The notes under the pieces were generated by a model that saw only the letters and a list, made by a program, of their open reading frames with translations, was not told the DNA's origin and made no database searches. A stretch of 64,000 nucleotides of DNA from Aliivibrio sp. S3MY1 (GTDB lineage: Bacteria > Pseudomonadota > Gammaproteobacteria > Enterobacterales > Vibrionaceae): contig NZ_JARACO010000015.1 in NCBI RefSeq assembly GCF_028765575.1, forward strand, positions 1-64,000, given 5' to 3'. Both the position numbers and the translations under genes were made by a program. Every line of letters starts with the position of its first letter. The first letter of the stretch is position 1. Shown here piece after piece: positions 49,116-60,160 of the stretch.

Positions 49116-49128
49116 AAATTAAGAGGGA

Positions 49129-49971
49129 TTACTTAATCCCTTTTGCTTTCTTAATTAAATCGTAAGCTCCTTGGATTTCTTGCGCTTTTTCTTTTGCCAT
49201 TTCCATCATTTCTGGTGGCAGACCTTTTGCCACCAATTTATCAGGATGATGCTCATTCATTAATTTACGGTGAGCACGCTTAATTGTTTTTGCATCGGCA
49301 TCTTCACTAATACCCAATAAATTATAAGCATCCGTTAACTGGTCAGCAGAACTTGCTTGCTGCCATTGACCTTGTTGCGAACCACCTTGACCAGAAAAGC
49401 CACCACTGCGCTGAAAACGAAAAGCCGCTTCTTGCATTTTTAAGCGTTTTTCTAATTGTTCGGCACTAAAACCAAGCTCTTCCGCAACAATGTGTAAGAT
49501 ATCTCTTTCACTTGGGTGAATATCACCGTCGGCAATGGCAGATGCGATTTGCAACTCTAAAAAGAACTGCAATAGATCATAACGACCACCGGTAATTGAA
49601 CGAATTTTTTGCAGGGTTTCACGTAATGGAAAATCGTTTTCTTTCCCTTCTCTAAACGCTTCTTGAGCTTCTTTTTTCTGCTCCGCATTCAGGTTCATAC
49701 GATCCATCATCATTGATGCTAACTGGATCTCTTGTGCAGTTACTTGCCCTTTGGCTTTAGCAACATGCCCCATGACTGAGAAAGCTGCATGAAAGAATTC
49801 TGCTTGTTTTTTAGTTTGAGAAGCCCCACCCGTTTGAAAGGTAAAACCACTGCTTGCCATACGTTTTGCTTTATCAAATTGATGGCCAATAAAGATCCCT
49901 AATGCGGCACCAAAAAAACCGCCAAATAGAAAACCAAAAAAACCACCCAATATTTTGCCGAATATTTGCAT
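49129..49971 (-). CDS. djlA: Membrane-anchored DnaJ co-chaperone DjlA
   Basis: DjlA is a type III membrane J-protein that stimulates DnaK and can activate capsule signalling in E. coli. It has one Gly-rich N-terminal membrane segment (about residues 4-30), a TerB-like helical domain (about 55-190) and a C-terminal J-domain (about 205-280) with the HPD motif in NEHHPDKL. The C-terminus VAKGLPPEMMEMAKEKAQEIQGAYDLIKKAKG matches E. coli. The start is ATG 49971 with GGAA upstream, giving 280 residues (271 in E. coli). The TTG at 49983 is rejected. It is divergent from lptD. Confidence 0.93.
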   Translation of the reverse strand: MQIFGKILGGFFGFLFGGFFGAALGIFIGHQFDKAKRMASSGFTFQTGGASQTKKQAEFFHAAFSVMGHVAKAKGQVTAQEIQLASMMMDRMNLNAEQKKEAQEAFREGKENDFPLRETLQKIRSITGGRYDLLQFFLELQIASAIADGDIHPSERDILHIVAEELGFSAEQLEKRLKMQEAAFRFQRSGGFSGQGGSQQGQWQQASSADQLTDAYNLLGISEDADAKTIKRAHRKLMNEHHPDKLVAKGLPPEMMEMAKEKAQEIQGAYDLIKKAKGIK

Positions 49972-50178
49972 TTTAAATTCCAATTAATGAATTATTTTAT
50001 TTTTACTCTGTCACACAATGAGCAAGTGCAGCCTGTTACTTTACAACCATTAATAGATGATAGCGACATCTTATAGGTGGTTTGGGCATAGCTTTTGCTT
50101 TATTATAAACAAGTGACTCTGTCTAGTCTCTTTGAGTATATCAGCGGATTAATATAACGAACAGGAACGTCTAACTCG

Positions 50179-52536
50179 ATGCCTTTTACCTCTCGCAGCC
50201 TACTTGCTTCATTTGCTGGATGCCTTCTTTACGGCTCTCCCGTCATCGCTGATGATGGAAGTAAATCTGTATCTCCAGAAAGTAGCATAATCTTCCCTTT
50301 GCAAACTGACACAGTTAACTCCTGTGAAGTACCGAATAAAGCCTCAAAAGAGGAAGAAAATCAACAATCTGTGCTTATTCAAGCAGACAGTGTTGAGGCC
50401 AGTAATAATTCAAAAGCGACCTATAAAGGTAACGTTCATATTATTAAAGGTCGTCAAGAGATCAAAGCAGACAGCATTACTGTACATCAACAAGAAAACA
50501 TAGCGATTGCAGAAGGTAATGTTGATTACTCAAGCATGGATATGCGCTCAACCTCAGATAAAGTAACTACAGACCTAACAACTGAAGATACCATCATGGT
50601 TAATACGGCCTATAAAATGTCGTGTCAGCCTATTCGTGGTACAGCAAGCCGTGTATTGAAAACAGGCCAAGAAATCTACCAATTAGAGGATGCCTCTTTC
50701 ACAACTTGTCCAGCAGGTGATAAAAGTTGGCGCTTTAAAGCCAGTGATATCGAATTAGACCAATCTGATGAATGGGCAACTTTTTATAATGCTCGATTTG
50801 AAGTCCTTGATGTTCCTATTTTTTACTTACCTTACATTACTGTGCCTGTTGGTGATAAACGTAAAACAGGGGTATTGATCCCAAGCGCAAGTTTAGACAG
50901 TAAAAATGGTTTTGAACTTTCCGTTCCTATTTACTGGAACATTGCACCTAACTACGATGCCACCACAACCATAAACTACATGGAAAAACGTGGTACCCAA
51001 TTAGAGGCTCAATTCCGTTATTTAGAAAGCTTCGGTCAAGGTACTGTCGATGTCGAATACCTAAATGAAGATGCCAAGTTTAAAGAGAAAGGCGCACGTT
51101 GGGGGGTTAGCTGGGAGCACTCAGGCATCTATCAACAACATTGGAAATTTGATGTTGAATACTCTCAAGTCAGTGACATTGATTATTTCCAAGATTTAAA
51201 TTCAAGCATTGGTACTCGTGATGAGGGTCAATTACAACAATCAGGCGAAGTCTCTTATCGAACGCAAGATTGGGATATGACCATGCGTGTTCGTGATTTC
51301 CAAGTTCTTGTTGAGGATAGCTACCCGTATCGCTTAATGCCACAAATTGAATTCAATTATTATGCACCTCAATTTTACAATGAATTTGATTTTAACTTGC
51401 ACAGCCACATTAGTAAGTTTGCAACCGATGACCCAACAAAGCCATCGGCAACTCGTGTTCATCTAGAGCCAAAATTAAGCTTACCTCTTAGTTCTGCTTG
51501 GTGGTCACTAACGCCTGAAGCCAGTTTACTCTATACCTATTACTCTCAAGATTTTGACCGCACAGAAGCCTCATTATCTGGATTAAAAGAAGAAACCTCT
51601 CGAACCATTCCAGAGGTTCGAATTAATGGCGCTATCTATTTAGACAGCACTCATAAATTCTTAGGTGAGTACTTACAAACCGTTGAGCCTAAAATACAAT
51701 ATTTATATGTACCTGAAGTCGATCAAAGTGACATTTATGGCGGTCGAGGTGAAGGTGGTTATGACAGTAGCAGGCTACAACTAGATTACTATGGCTTATT
51801 TAGAGAACGTCAATATAGTGGCGTTGATTACATTGCCGCAGCAAACCAATTCAGTATTGGTGCCACCTCTCGATTCTATGATGATACCTATAAAGAGCGC
51901 ATGAATATCTCTTTTGGTCAGATCCTATATATGAACGGCTCTGGTACGACGAATGAAGGCGACACTAGTAACTCATCTGCTTGGGCTATTGAAAGTGACT
52001 TTAACTTCAATGACTACCTTTTCTATCATGGTGGTGTTCAGTACGATTCAAATGTTAGTGAACTTCAAGTTGCTAACAGTACATTAGAATATCGTCATAC
52101 TAAAGGATATATACAAGCTAACTATCGTTATGTCAGTAAAAACTACATCGAGAGTAACGTAAACTTTGAAGATGATTTAGGGCTTATTACTCAACATGGT
52201 ATCTATCAGGCAGGTTTATTAAGTGAATACAACATTGGTGATAACTGGGCTATTAAAGGTCAATATTTCCACGATACCAAAGAAGAGCAAATGATAGAGG
52301 CCTTAGTTGGTGTTACCTATTTAAGTGACTGTTGGTCATTTGGCTTAACTTACAGCGACCAATTAATTGCACCGAATAACGTTCCGGCACTGCCGATTGG
52401 CAGTTACGAACCAAAATACGAAAGTAACATAATGCTTTCAATCGCGATTCGAGGCTTAGGTAAAAACACAGGTATCACCTCAGGTTCAGCAACCAATGCA
52501 TTGGGCTATGGTCGCCCATTTTATTTGAATAATTAA
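50179..52536 (+). CDS. lptD: LPS assembly protein LptD
   Basis: LptD is the outer-membrane translocon that inserts lipopolysaccharide with LptE. It has a signal peptide (about residues 1-24), an N-terminal OstA/LptA-like jellyroll (about 55-190) and a large barrel (about 200-785). It has 785 residues (784 in E. coli). The mature protein has four cysteines: C49, C149, C177 and C718. By comparison with E. coli (C31, C173, C724, C725), C49, C177 and C718 align, the first of the C-terminal CC pair is Asp, and C149 is extra. It starts lptD-surA-pdxA-rsmA-apaH. Confidence 0.95.
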   Translation: MPFTSRSLLASFAGCLLYGSPVIADDGSKSVSPESSIIFPLQTDTVNSCEVPNKASKEEENQQSVLIQADSVEASNNSKATYKGNVHIIKGRQEIKADSITVHQQENIAIAEGNVDYSSMDMRSTSDKVTTDLTTEDTIMVNTAYKMSCQPIRGTASRVLKTGQEIYQLEDASFTTCPAGDKSWRFKASDIELDQSDEWATFYNARFEVLDVPIFYLPYITVPVGDKRKTGVLIPSASLDSKNGFELSVPIYWNIAPNYDATTTINYMEKRGTQLEAQFRYLESFGQGTVDVEYLNEDAKFKEKGARWGVSWEHSGIYQQHWKFDVEYSQVSDIDYFQDLNSSIGTRDEGQLQQSGEVSYRTQDWDMTMRVRDFQVLVEDSYPYRLMPQIEFNYYAPQFYNEFDFNLHSHISKFATDDPTKPSATRVHLEPKLSLPLSSAWWSLTPEASLLYTYYSQDFDRTEASLSGLKEETSRTIPEVRINGAIYLDSTHKFLGEYLQTVEPKIQYLYVPEVDQSDIYGGRGEGGYDSSRLQLDYYGLFRERQYSGVDYIAAANQFSIGATSRFYDDTYKERMNISFGQILYMNGSGTTNEGDTSNSSAWAIESDFNFNDYLFYHGGVQYDSNVSELQVANSTLEYRHTKGYIQANYRYVSKNYIESNVNFEDDLGLITQHGIYQAGLLSEYNIGDNWAIKGQYFHDTKEEQMIEALVGVTYLSDCWSFGLTYSDQLIAPNNVPALPIGSYEPKYESNIMLSIAIRGLGKNTGITSGSATNALGYGRPFYLNN

Positions 52537-52604
52537 TTTATACGGACATACGTGAAGTGCCTACTTTCTATGGCACTTCATTCTCCTTACTCTTGGATGA
52601 CACT

Positions 52605-53918
52605 ATGAAAAATTGGAAATTCCCTTTTATTAGCACACTACTGCTGATGCTAACCATGAATGCGCACGCAGCTCCTGTTGAATTAGATCGCGTTGTTGCT
52701 ATTGTTGATGAAGGCGTTGTTCTGCAAAGTGATATTGATACTTCACTGAAAACAGTAAAGATCAATGCTCAAGAGAAGAATCAACCACTGCCTGAAGAGT
52801 CGGTACTTCGTGAGCAAGTATTAGAAAAATTGATTGTTGATACTATTCAAAGCCAACAAGCTGAGAAGATGGGTATTCGAATTGATGATACCCGTCTTGA
52901 AGAAGCACTAAAGGGAATTGCAAAAGAAAACAACATGACCCTAGCTCAACTGCAACAAAAAACAGCAACTCAAGGTTTATCTTACGCCAGTTTCCGTGAA
53001 CAAATTCGCAAAGAGATCGCGGCAAGTGAAGCACGAAACGCACAAGTTCGTCGTCGTATTAATATTCTTCCTCAAGAAGTAGAAAGCCTTGCTTTGTTAC
53101 TTTCAGAAGAGACTCAAGCAACGGTTCAATACAAAATTAGTCACATTCAATTACGTACAGAAGATGGGGCAACTCAGGCTGATAAAGAAGCACTAGAACA
53201 ACAAGCTGATGAGTTAACTGAGCGTCTACAGCAAGGTGCTGATTTTGCAACGATGGCATATACTTACTCTAAAGGTCCAAAAGCGCTACAAGGTGGTGAT
53301 TGGGGTTGGATGCGTAAAGAAGAGATGCCAACCATTTTTGCAGACCAGATTACCGGTGAAGGAAAAGGCAGTATTATCGGTCCATTCCGCTCTGGTGTGG
53401 GGTTCCACATTCTTAAGATTGATGATGTAAAAGGGCTTGAAACGATTGCAGTTACTGAAGTAAATGCTCGCCATATCCTAATAAAAACCTCTGTAATAAT
53501 GAGTGATGAAGGTGCACAGCGCCAATTAAATAATATTATCGCAGACATAAAAGCGGGCAATGATACTTTTGGCGAAATGGCTAAACGCTATAGCCAAGAT
53601 CCTGGCTCTGCAGCAAGAGATGGTGAATTGGGTTTTCAAACCCCCGATTTATACGTTCCTGAATTTAAACATCAAGTCGAAACTCTACCTACAGAACAAA
53701 TCAGTGCGCCATTTAAAACCGTTCATGGTTGGCATATTGTTGAAGTACTAGAACGCCGCCAGGTAGACAGAACCGATGCCGCGATGAAAAATAAAGCTTA
53801 TCGTATTCTAATGAACCGTAAATTTAACGAAGAAGCAGGTGCTTGGTTACAAGAAATCCGCGCAAGTTCTTATGTAGAAATTCTGAAAGATACTGATGGT
53901 GAAGAAGATAATGAATAA
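52605..53918 (+). CDS. surA: Periplasmic chaperone and peptidyl-prolyl isomerase SurA
   Basis: SurA chaperones outer-membrane proteins such as LptD in the periplasm. A signal peptide ([22 protein letters not shown]) precedes the N-terminal chaperone domain (about 25-170). Two parvulin domains (about 175-280 and 290-395) follow, with characteristic [16 protein letters not shown] and LGFQTPDL. The start is the ATG at 52605, 7 nt after GGA; the in-frame GTG at 52557 would spoil the signal. It has 437 residues (428 in E. coli). Its 3' end overlaps pdxA by 8 bp. Confidence 0.95.
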   Translation: MKNWKFPFISTLLLMLTMNAHAAPVELDRVVAIVDEGVVLQSDIDTSLKTVKINAQEKNQPLPEESVLREQVLEKLIVDTIQSQQAEKMGIRIDDTRLEEALKGIAKENNMTLAQLQQKTATQGLSYASFREQIRKEIAASEARNAQVRRRINILPQEVESLALLLSEETQATVQYKISHIQLRTEDGATQADKEALEQQADELTERLQQGADFATMAYTYSKGPKALQGGDWGWMRKEEMPTIFADQITGEGKGSIIGPFRSGVGFHILKIDDVKGLETIAVTEVNARHILIKTSVIMSDEGAQRQLNNIIADIKAGNDTFGEMAKRYSQDPGSAARDGELGFQTPDLYVPEFKHQVETLPTEQISAPFKTVHGWHIVEVLERRQVDRTDAAMKNKAYRILMNRKFNEEAGAWLQEIRASSYVEILKDTDGEEDNE

Positions 53919-54900
53919 GGTTAAACGCATCGCAGTTACTCCAGGAGAGCCTGCGGGTATTGGCCAAGATCTTGTTTTATCGATAGCGCAACAAGCTTGG
54001 CCTCATCAGTTGGTGATTTGTGGCAATAAAAAAGCATTAGAACAAAGAGCAGAATTACTGGGGCTTAGTATCTCAATTGAAGACTACGACAGTAATGCTC
54101 CTGCGAAAACACATCAAGCGGGAACCTTAGTCGTTGATAATATAGAACTAGGTGCCGATGTTATCGCAGGAGAGCTGAATGAAGCGAATGGGCATTATGT
54201 TCTTGATACCTTACGCCGCGCCGCTCAAGGTAATATGGATGGCGAATTTGATGCCGTAGTGACAGGCCCGGTACATAAAGGGGTCATTAACCGTGCAGGT
54301 GTCGCCTTTAGCGGTCATACTGAGTTTTTTGCAGAGCAATCAAATACACAACAAGTCGTTATGATGCTAGCAACAGAAGGCTTACGTGTTGCATTAGTAA
54401 CGACTCACATACCTCTTGCCTATGTAGCTAAAGCCATTACTGCAGATCGTCTAAAACAAGTCACTCGTATCTTACATCAAGACCTCATTTCTAAGTTTGG
54501 TATAGAAAGCCCTGCTATTTTTGTCTGTGGATTAAATCCACACGCAGGTGAAGATGGCTGTCTTGGTCGTGAAGAAATTGATATCATAGCACCAGCATTA
54601 GATGAACTACGTGAAGAAGAAGGTATGAACCTCATTGGTCCATTGCCTGCAGACACGTTATTTCAAGATAAATATCTACAAGAAGCGGACGCGGTACTAG
54701 CTATGTATCACGATCAAGGGCTTCCTGTGCTAAAATTTAAAGGCTTTGGAAAATCAGTAAACATAACGTTAGGTTTACCGTTTATCCGAACCTCCGTAGA
54801 CCATGGTACTGCATTGGAATTAGCAGGTACTGGAAAAGCAGATGCAGGAAGCTTTATTACCGCACTAACCCATGCAATTGAACTGGTAGAAAATAAATGA
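53911..54900 (+). CDS. pdxA: 4-hydroxythreonine-4-phosphate dehydrogenase PdxA
   Basis: PdxA oxidises 4-phosphohydroxy-L-threonine with NAD in vitamin B6 (PLP) synthesis. Conserved blocks include [35 protein letters not shown] (metal-binding His), [10 protein letters not shown] and [16 protein letters not shown]. It has 329 residues as in E. coli. The start is ATG 53911, within the end of surA, preceded by GAAGAAG. The GTG at 53896 is rejected. Its stop overlaps the rsmA start (ATGA), so both are coupled. Confidence 0.95.
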   Translation: MNKVKRIAVTPGEPAGIGQDLVLSIAQQAWPHQLVICGNKKALEQRAELLGLSISIEDYDSNAPAKTHQAGTLVVDNIELGADVIAGELNEANGHYVLDTLRRAAQGNMDGEFDAVVTGPVHKGVINRAGVAFSGHTEFFAEQSNTQQVVMMLATEGLRVALVTTHIPLAYVAKAITADRLKQVTRILHQDLISKFGIESPAIFVCGLNPHAGEDGCLGREEIDIIAPALDELREEEGMNLIGPLPADTLFQDKYLQEADAVLAMYHDQGLPVLKFKGFGKSVNITLGLPFIRTSVDHGTALELAGTGKADAGSFITALTHAIELVENK

Positions 54901-55730
54901 GTACAAGAAATGATGTCCATCTAGGCCATAAAGCGAAAAAACGCTTTGGTCAAAACTTCTTAAATGACCCTTATGTGATCGATGGAATCGTATCTGCAAT
55001 TAATCCTCTACCAGGCCAAAACCTTGTAGAAATTGGTCCGGGTCTTGGCGCAATCACAGAGCCTGTTGGTCGTGAAGTTGATAAGTTTACTGTTATCGAA
55101 CTTGACCGTGACTTAGCAGCTCGTTTGCGTACTCACCCTGAACTGGGTAGCAAACTAACGATTCATGAAGGCGATGCAATGCGCTTCGACTTCACGCAAC
55201 TTATCCAAGAAGGTAATAAATTACGTATCTTTGGTAACTTGCCATACAACATCTCAACCCCGTTGATGTTCCACCTTTTTGAGTTCCATAAAGACATTCA
55301 AGATATGCACTTTATGCTACAAAAAGAAGTGGTAAACCGTTTAGCTGCAGGTCCTGGTACTAAAGCTTATGGTCGCTTAACCGTAATGGCTCAATACTTT
55401 TGTAAAGTAATGCCAGTACTTGAAGTGCCACCAACCGCATTTGTTCCGCCACCGAAAGTTGATTCTGCAGTTGTTCGCTTAGTACCTTATGAAGTGCTTC
55501 CACATCCTGCGAAAAACTTAAAATGGCTTGATCGAGTGTGTCGCGAAGGTTTTAACCAACGTCGTAAGACAATTCGTAACTGTTTCAAAGCGCTATTAAC
55601 TAAAGAGCAATTAGAAGCATTAGATATTAATCCTTCTCTTCGCCCTGAAAACTTAACGCTAGAGCAATTCGTTAGAATGGCAAACTGGTTAAATGACAAC
55701 TTCCAAGCTGAATCAAAAGAATCGGCTTAA
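54897..55730 (+). CDS. rsmA: 16S rRNA dimethyladenosine transferase RsmA (KsgA)
   Basis: RsmA dimethylates two adjacent adenosines near the 3' end of 16S rRNA in ribosome maturation. The S-adenosylmethionine motif [13 protein letters not shown], the catalytic [12 protein letters not shown] and the C-terminal RNA-binding helical domain ([16 protein letters not shown]) identify it. It has 277 residues (273 in E. coli). It follows pdxA with a 4-bp overlap. Normally apaG lies between it and apaH; here a terminator fills the gap. Confidence 0.96.
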   Translation: MSTRNDVHLGHKAKKRFGQNFLNDPYVIDGIVSAINPLPGQNLVEIGPGLGAITEPVGREVDKFTVIELDRDLAARLRTHPELGSKLTIHEGDAMRFDFTQLIQEGNKLRIFGNLPYNISTPLMFHLFEFHKDIQDMHFMLQKEVVNRLAAGPGTKAYGRLTVMAQYFCKVMPVLEVPPTAFVPPPKVDSAVVRLVPYEVLPHPAKNLKWLDRVCREGFNQRRKTIRNCFKALLTKEQLEALDINPSLRPENLTLEQFVRMANWLNDNFQAESKESA

Positions 55731-55761
55731 GTTAGACGTATAATCAACAACAGTTAAATAT

Positions 55762-55789
55762 AAGGGTGACTTCATTGTCACCTTTTTTC
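55762..55789 (+). terminator. Terminator between rsmA and apaH
   Basis: AAGGGTGAC pairs with GTCACC through loop TTCATT, followed by six T. It stands where apaG is usually found. Confidence 0.88.
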
Positions 55790-55821
55790 TATCTACGCTT
55801 TAATGATTAGAGGAAAGAGAC

Positions 55822-56643
55822 ATGGCGACCTATTTTGTAGGTGATATTCAAGGATGCCTAGACGAACTATTATTATTGTTAGACCAAGTGAACTTTGATA
55901 AAGAAAAAGACCAACTATGGTTAACCGGAGATTTAGTTGCTCGTGGCCCAAAATCATTAGAAACCCTGCGTTTTGTTAAATCTCTTGGTACATCAGCCGT
56001 TACTATTCTTGGTAATCATGATCTGCATTTACTTGCTGTATCCCAAGGTATTTCTCGTGTCAAAGAGAAGGATAAAACCGCCCCTATTTTCTCAGCACCA
56101 GACAGTAAAGAGTTATTAACTTGGTTACGCCAACAACCTTTATTAGCGGTTCACCCTGAGCATAATATTGTAATGAGTCATGCTGGTATTTCTCCTCAAT
56201 GGGATGTTAACACAGCGATTGAATGCGCTCGTGAAGTTGAAGCGATTTTACAATCCGATAAATGGATTTGGTTATTAGAGAACATGTACGAAAACCAACC
56301 CGATTTATGGACCCCTAATCTAGAAGAGATAGACCGTTATCGTTATATAATTAACGCTTTTACACGCATGCGTTTTTGCTTTCATAACGCAAGTTTAGAT
56401 ATGGATTGTAAACAACCGCCACAAGATTTATCAGCAGAAGATAAAGATAAATTAGTCCCTTGGTTTGAGTTAAGCTCTCGCCTTCCCCTAACTCATAGAG
56501 TCATATTTGGCCATTGGGCTGCTTTGATGGGGCATGAAGGAAATGACGTAATAGCGTTGGATACAGGTTGTGTCTGGGGGGAATATATGACGATGTATCG
56601 TGTTGATGATGGGAAGTATTTTACTCAAAAAGCGTTGAGCTAG
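55822..56643 (+). CDS. apaH: Bis(5'-nucleosyl)-tetraphosphatase (symmetrical) ApaH
   Basis: ApaH hydrolyses Ap4A to two ADP and controls alarmone and RNA-cap levels. The metallophosphatase motifs GDIQGC, GDLVARGP, LGNHDLHLLA and the C-terminal HWAALMG and LDTGCVWG identify it. It has 273 residues (280 in E. coli). The ribosome-binding site AGGAAAG precedes the ATG. It lies 91 bp after rsmA, with a terminator in between and so probably its own promoter. Confidence 0.95.
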   Translation: MATYFVGDIQGCLDELLLLLDQVNFDKEKDQLWLTGDLVARGPKSLETLRFVKSLGTSAVTILGNHDLHLLAVSQGISRVKEKDKTAPIFSAPDSKELLTWLRQQPLLAVHPEHNIVMSHAGISPQWDVNTAIECAREVEAILQSDKWIWLLENMYENQPDLWTPNLEEIDRYRYIINAFTRMRFCFHNASLDMDCKQPPQDLSAEDKDKLVPWFELSSRLPLTHRVIFGHWAALMGHEGNDVIALDTGCVWGEYMTMYRVDDGKYFTQKALS

Positions 56644-56855
56644 AAACGATACGCTTCGCTGACTAGAAACTATAAGAGCAAAGAATTCAGATCGGTCGTA
56701 AACTCCCTAGCAGAGTTCAGAGTTAAACGCTGAAATATCAACGACTACTTCTGAATTCTGCTAGCGAAGCGATCTGAACCCTGCTCTTATAGAAGCGAAG
56801 CGGTCTAGTTTCTAGTTTCTAGTTTCTAGTTTCTAGTTAGCGCAGCGTATAGCCT
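56644..56855. repeat. Nested hairpin element with a 5-copy heptad array between apaH and folA
   Basis: The gap between these convergent genes folds on itself. GCTTCGCT (56653-56660) pairs with AGCGAAGC (56794-56801). TATAAGAGCA (56671-56680) pairs with TGCTCTTATA (56782-56791). TTCAGATCG (56686-56694) pairs with CGATCTGAA (56770-56778). CTAGCAGAGTTCAG (56707-56720) pairs with CTGAATTCTGCTAG (56751-56764), one wobble. Five TCTAGTT copies (56804-56838) follow. Read on the minus strand, the array and the core CGCTTCGCTTCTATAAGAG match the cheX locus. It may also act as a bidirectional terminator. Confidence 0.85.
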
Positions 56856-57335
56856 CTATCGTTCAAGAACCACAAACTCCATATCGTACTTATTCTTTTC
56901 ATCTTTCAAATACATTTCAGAATGAGTCTGCTTCCAGCCCTCACCCCAATCAGGGAATTGAGTGTCACCATCAATGTCTGCGTCAATAAAGGTAAGATAC
57001 AGTTTGTCAGCATCAGCAAGACACGCTTGGTAAATTGAACCACCACCAATGATCATTAGCTCGTCAATATCACCAGCGGCTTTTTTCGCTTCATCAATTG
57101 AAGTTACACAAGTAACACTTTCAATCTTCAAATTCGCATCACGGCTTAATACTATGTTCAAACGCCCCGGTAAAGGACGACCAATCGACTCATAGGTTTT
57201 ACGCCCCATCACAATTGGCTTACCCATAGTGCATTGCTTAAACCATGCAAAATCAGCAGGTAAGTGCCATGGCATTTGATTATCAACACCAATAATTCGG
57301 TTCTTTGCCATTGCGGCAATCATGCTAATTTTCAC
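56856..57335 (-). CDS. folA: Dihydrofolate reductase FolA
   Basis: FolA reduces dihydrofolate with NADPH and is the target of trimethoprim. The N-terminal MISMIAAMAKNRIIGVDNQMPWHLP, with the catalytic Asp equivalent in the folate-binding helix, is followed by GRKTYESIGRPLPGRLNIVLSR and MIIGGGSIYQ, then a long C-terminal beta region. It has 159 residues, as in E. coli. It is single-gene, with the nested hairpin element directly at its end. Confidence 0.95.
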   Translation of the reverse strand: MKISMIAAMAKNRIIGVDNQMPWHLPADFAWFKQCTMGKPIVMGRKTYESIGRPLPGRLNIVLSRDANLKIESVTCVTSIDEAKKAAGDIDELMIIGGGSIYQACLADADKLYLTFIDADIDGDTQFPDWGEGWKQTHSEMYLKDEKNKYDMEFVVLER

Positions 57336-57360
57336 AGTTATTCCTTATGTTACTAAACAC

Positions 57361-57837
57361 TTAAACAATCGACTTTCTACGGTAAAACAGCAGCCCAGGC
57401 ATAGCAAGACCAATTGCTAATGCAGCAATGGTAAATAGTGTTTTAATTAGATTATCGATCATCATCGCCCATAATTCTGGAGAATAACCAAGATGATTAA
57501 TTTCGACCACAGCGATCATCGCTTTAAATGCAAACACACCAGGGATCATCGGAATTAAAGCAGCAACCGTAAATACTTTAGGATGAGCAAGAAAACGGTG
57601 TGACCAATGCACTCCGATCATACCCACCGTTGTTGCAGCACATAACGTCGCCCACTCTAATGGTGCGCCATAATGCATTAATAAAAATCGAGTCCCATGA
57701 CCAATCGCGCCACCAATCGCACAATATTTCAATGCCTTCACGGGAACATTGAAAACCAGAGCAAAACCTACAGCAGGGATCATTGCGAAGAACATATCGT
57801 TTAATAATGCGAAAAATAAATCAAAAATAGAGTTCAT
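57361..57837 (-). CDS. yjjB: YjjB family (ThrE-like) inner-membrane exporter subunit
   Basis: This 158-residue membrane protein has about four to five helices and belongs to the YjjB/ThrE_2 family. With YjjP it forms a small exporter; in E. coli the pair has been linked to succinate export. Blocks MIPAVGFALVFNVPVKALKYCAIGGAIGHGTRFLLM and HPKVFTVAALIPMIPGVFAFKAM match. The frame is open back to 57864. ATG 57837 gives a family-like N-terminus and length (157 in E. coli), with GGA 10 nt upstream; the start is the least certain part. It follows yjjP on the same strand. Confidence 0.85.
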   Translation of the reverse strand: MNSIFDLFFALLNDMFFAMIPAVGFALVFNVPVKALKYCAIGGAIGHGTRFLLMHYGAPLEWATLCAATTVGMIGVHWSHRFLAHPKVFTVAALIPMIPGVFAFKAMIAVVEINHLGYSPELWAMMIDNLIKTLFTIAALAIGLAMPGLLFYRRKSIV

Positions 57838-57883
57838 CGTTACACTGTCCATTGGTAAAAACATCTATTGATTAAAGCGTCCA

Positions 57884-58651
57884 TTAGTTTATCCATCCCC
57901 AGACACCGACTAAGTTCATAGCACCAACAATACCAATACTGGTTGATAAGGTAAGTAAGGTGGCGAATGTCCAACGAGCGATCCCCATATTGACATAGCC
58001 TTTCACCATATCAGCAACGGCATTAATTAAGGGGAAACCTGGAACTAGCATCAAAACAGAAGAAGCCATTGCGAGAAAGGGTGTATTACCAATATTGTAA
58101 ATAACGGCTTGAGAAGAGATAAGAGTGGTAACAAAAGCGGTGATGCCAAAGTTAAGCAAGGGGTTAAAATGTCGATGCCCAATTTCTTGTCTTACCATCA
58201 TACCAAGAGAAGAAGCAAGAAATGTCATCATAAATACAGGCCAATCTCCCCCAGCGAGTCGGCTAAAACTCGCACAAGAAAGTCCAATCATGATAATAAC
58301 CAACCAACGATTGTACCTTTCTGGACTGATCGCATCTAACTTTACAGAAGCTTCATGACAATCAAGTAAGCCTTTTTCCGACATGATACAGATCCGTTGT
58401 ATCTCGGTGACCGCTCTCATATTGATACCGCTATCTGGCGCTCTTCTTGCTGTTGTCATGCAATGTTCATTAATCATTGTCGTGATAACAAGTGAGCTAG
58501 CTGATAATGAAATTTCAACATCATCTGCACCCACAGCAATACCTAAACGTCGACTAACATCTGATACTAAACTGCTTTCTGCACCATGCTGAAGTAACAT
58601 TTGCCCCGCTTTCGCCACTAAGCGTGATATTTCCCTTTGCTTTTCGTCCAT
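57884..58651 (-). CDS. yjjP: YjjP family (threonine/serine exporter-like) protein
   Basis: This 255-residue protein is the larger half of the YjjP/YjjB exporter. An N-terminal cytosolic ThrE-type (DUF1212) domain (about residues 1-110, with AESSLVSDVSRRLGIAVG) is followed by about five membrane helices (115-255, MIGLSCASFSRLAGGDWPVF...VLMLVPGFPLINAVADM). It has 256 residues in E. coli. It precedes yjjB and is probably co-transcribed with it. The substrate here is inferred only from the family. Confidence 0.87.
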   Translation of the reverse strand: MDEKQREISRLVAKAGQMLLQHGAESSLVSDVSRRLGIAVGADDVEISLSASSLVITTMINEHCMTTARRAPDSGINMRAVTEIQRICIMSEKGLLDCHEASVKLDAISPERYNRWLVIIMIGLSCASFSRLAGGDWPVFMMTFLASSLGMMVRQEIGHRHFNPLLNFGITAFVTTLISSQAVIYNIGNTPFLAMASSVLMLVPGFPLINAVADMVKGYVNMGIARWTFATLLTLSTSIGIVGAMNLVGVWGWIN

Positions 58652-58722
58652 TTGTCTTCGTAATAATTAACCAATTAGATGCCTATTCTAATCCTTTCAT
58701 TTTTATCTTTAATGACCTAAAT

Positions 58723-58751
58723 AAAAAAAACCGCAACAAGTGCGGTTTTTT
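58723..58751 (-). terminator. Intrinsic terminator of cgtA
   Basis: AACCGCA and TGCGGTT pair around CTTGT on the minus strand and are followed by an eight-base T-run. Confidence 0.9.
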
Positions 58752-58775
58752 ATAATAAATTATCTTGATTAAGAT

Positions 58776-60008
<1,233 letters not shown>

Positions 60009-60111
60009 CTACGTAATATATCGATATAGTCACTAATTAACTATTTTAGCATTTAAATTCGCTTATGGATTTAAAAGTGATAAAACAGTTAACTGGTGAC
60101 TATCTATAAAT

Positions 60112-60140
60112 AAAAAGCCCCGCCATAAGGCAGGGCTTTT
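60112..60140 (-). terminator. Intrinsic terminator of rplU-rpmA
   Basis: AAAAGCCCTGCC pairs with GGCGGGGCTTTTT around TTAT on the minus strand, so rplU-rpmA ends here and cgtA is transcribed mainly from elsewhere or by readthrough. Confidence 0.9.
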
Positions 60141-60160
60141 AGAATTAATTTCTAAAACGA

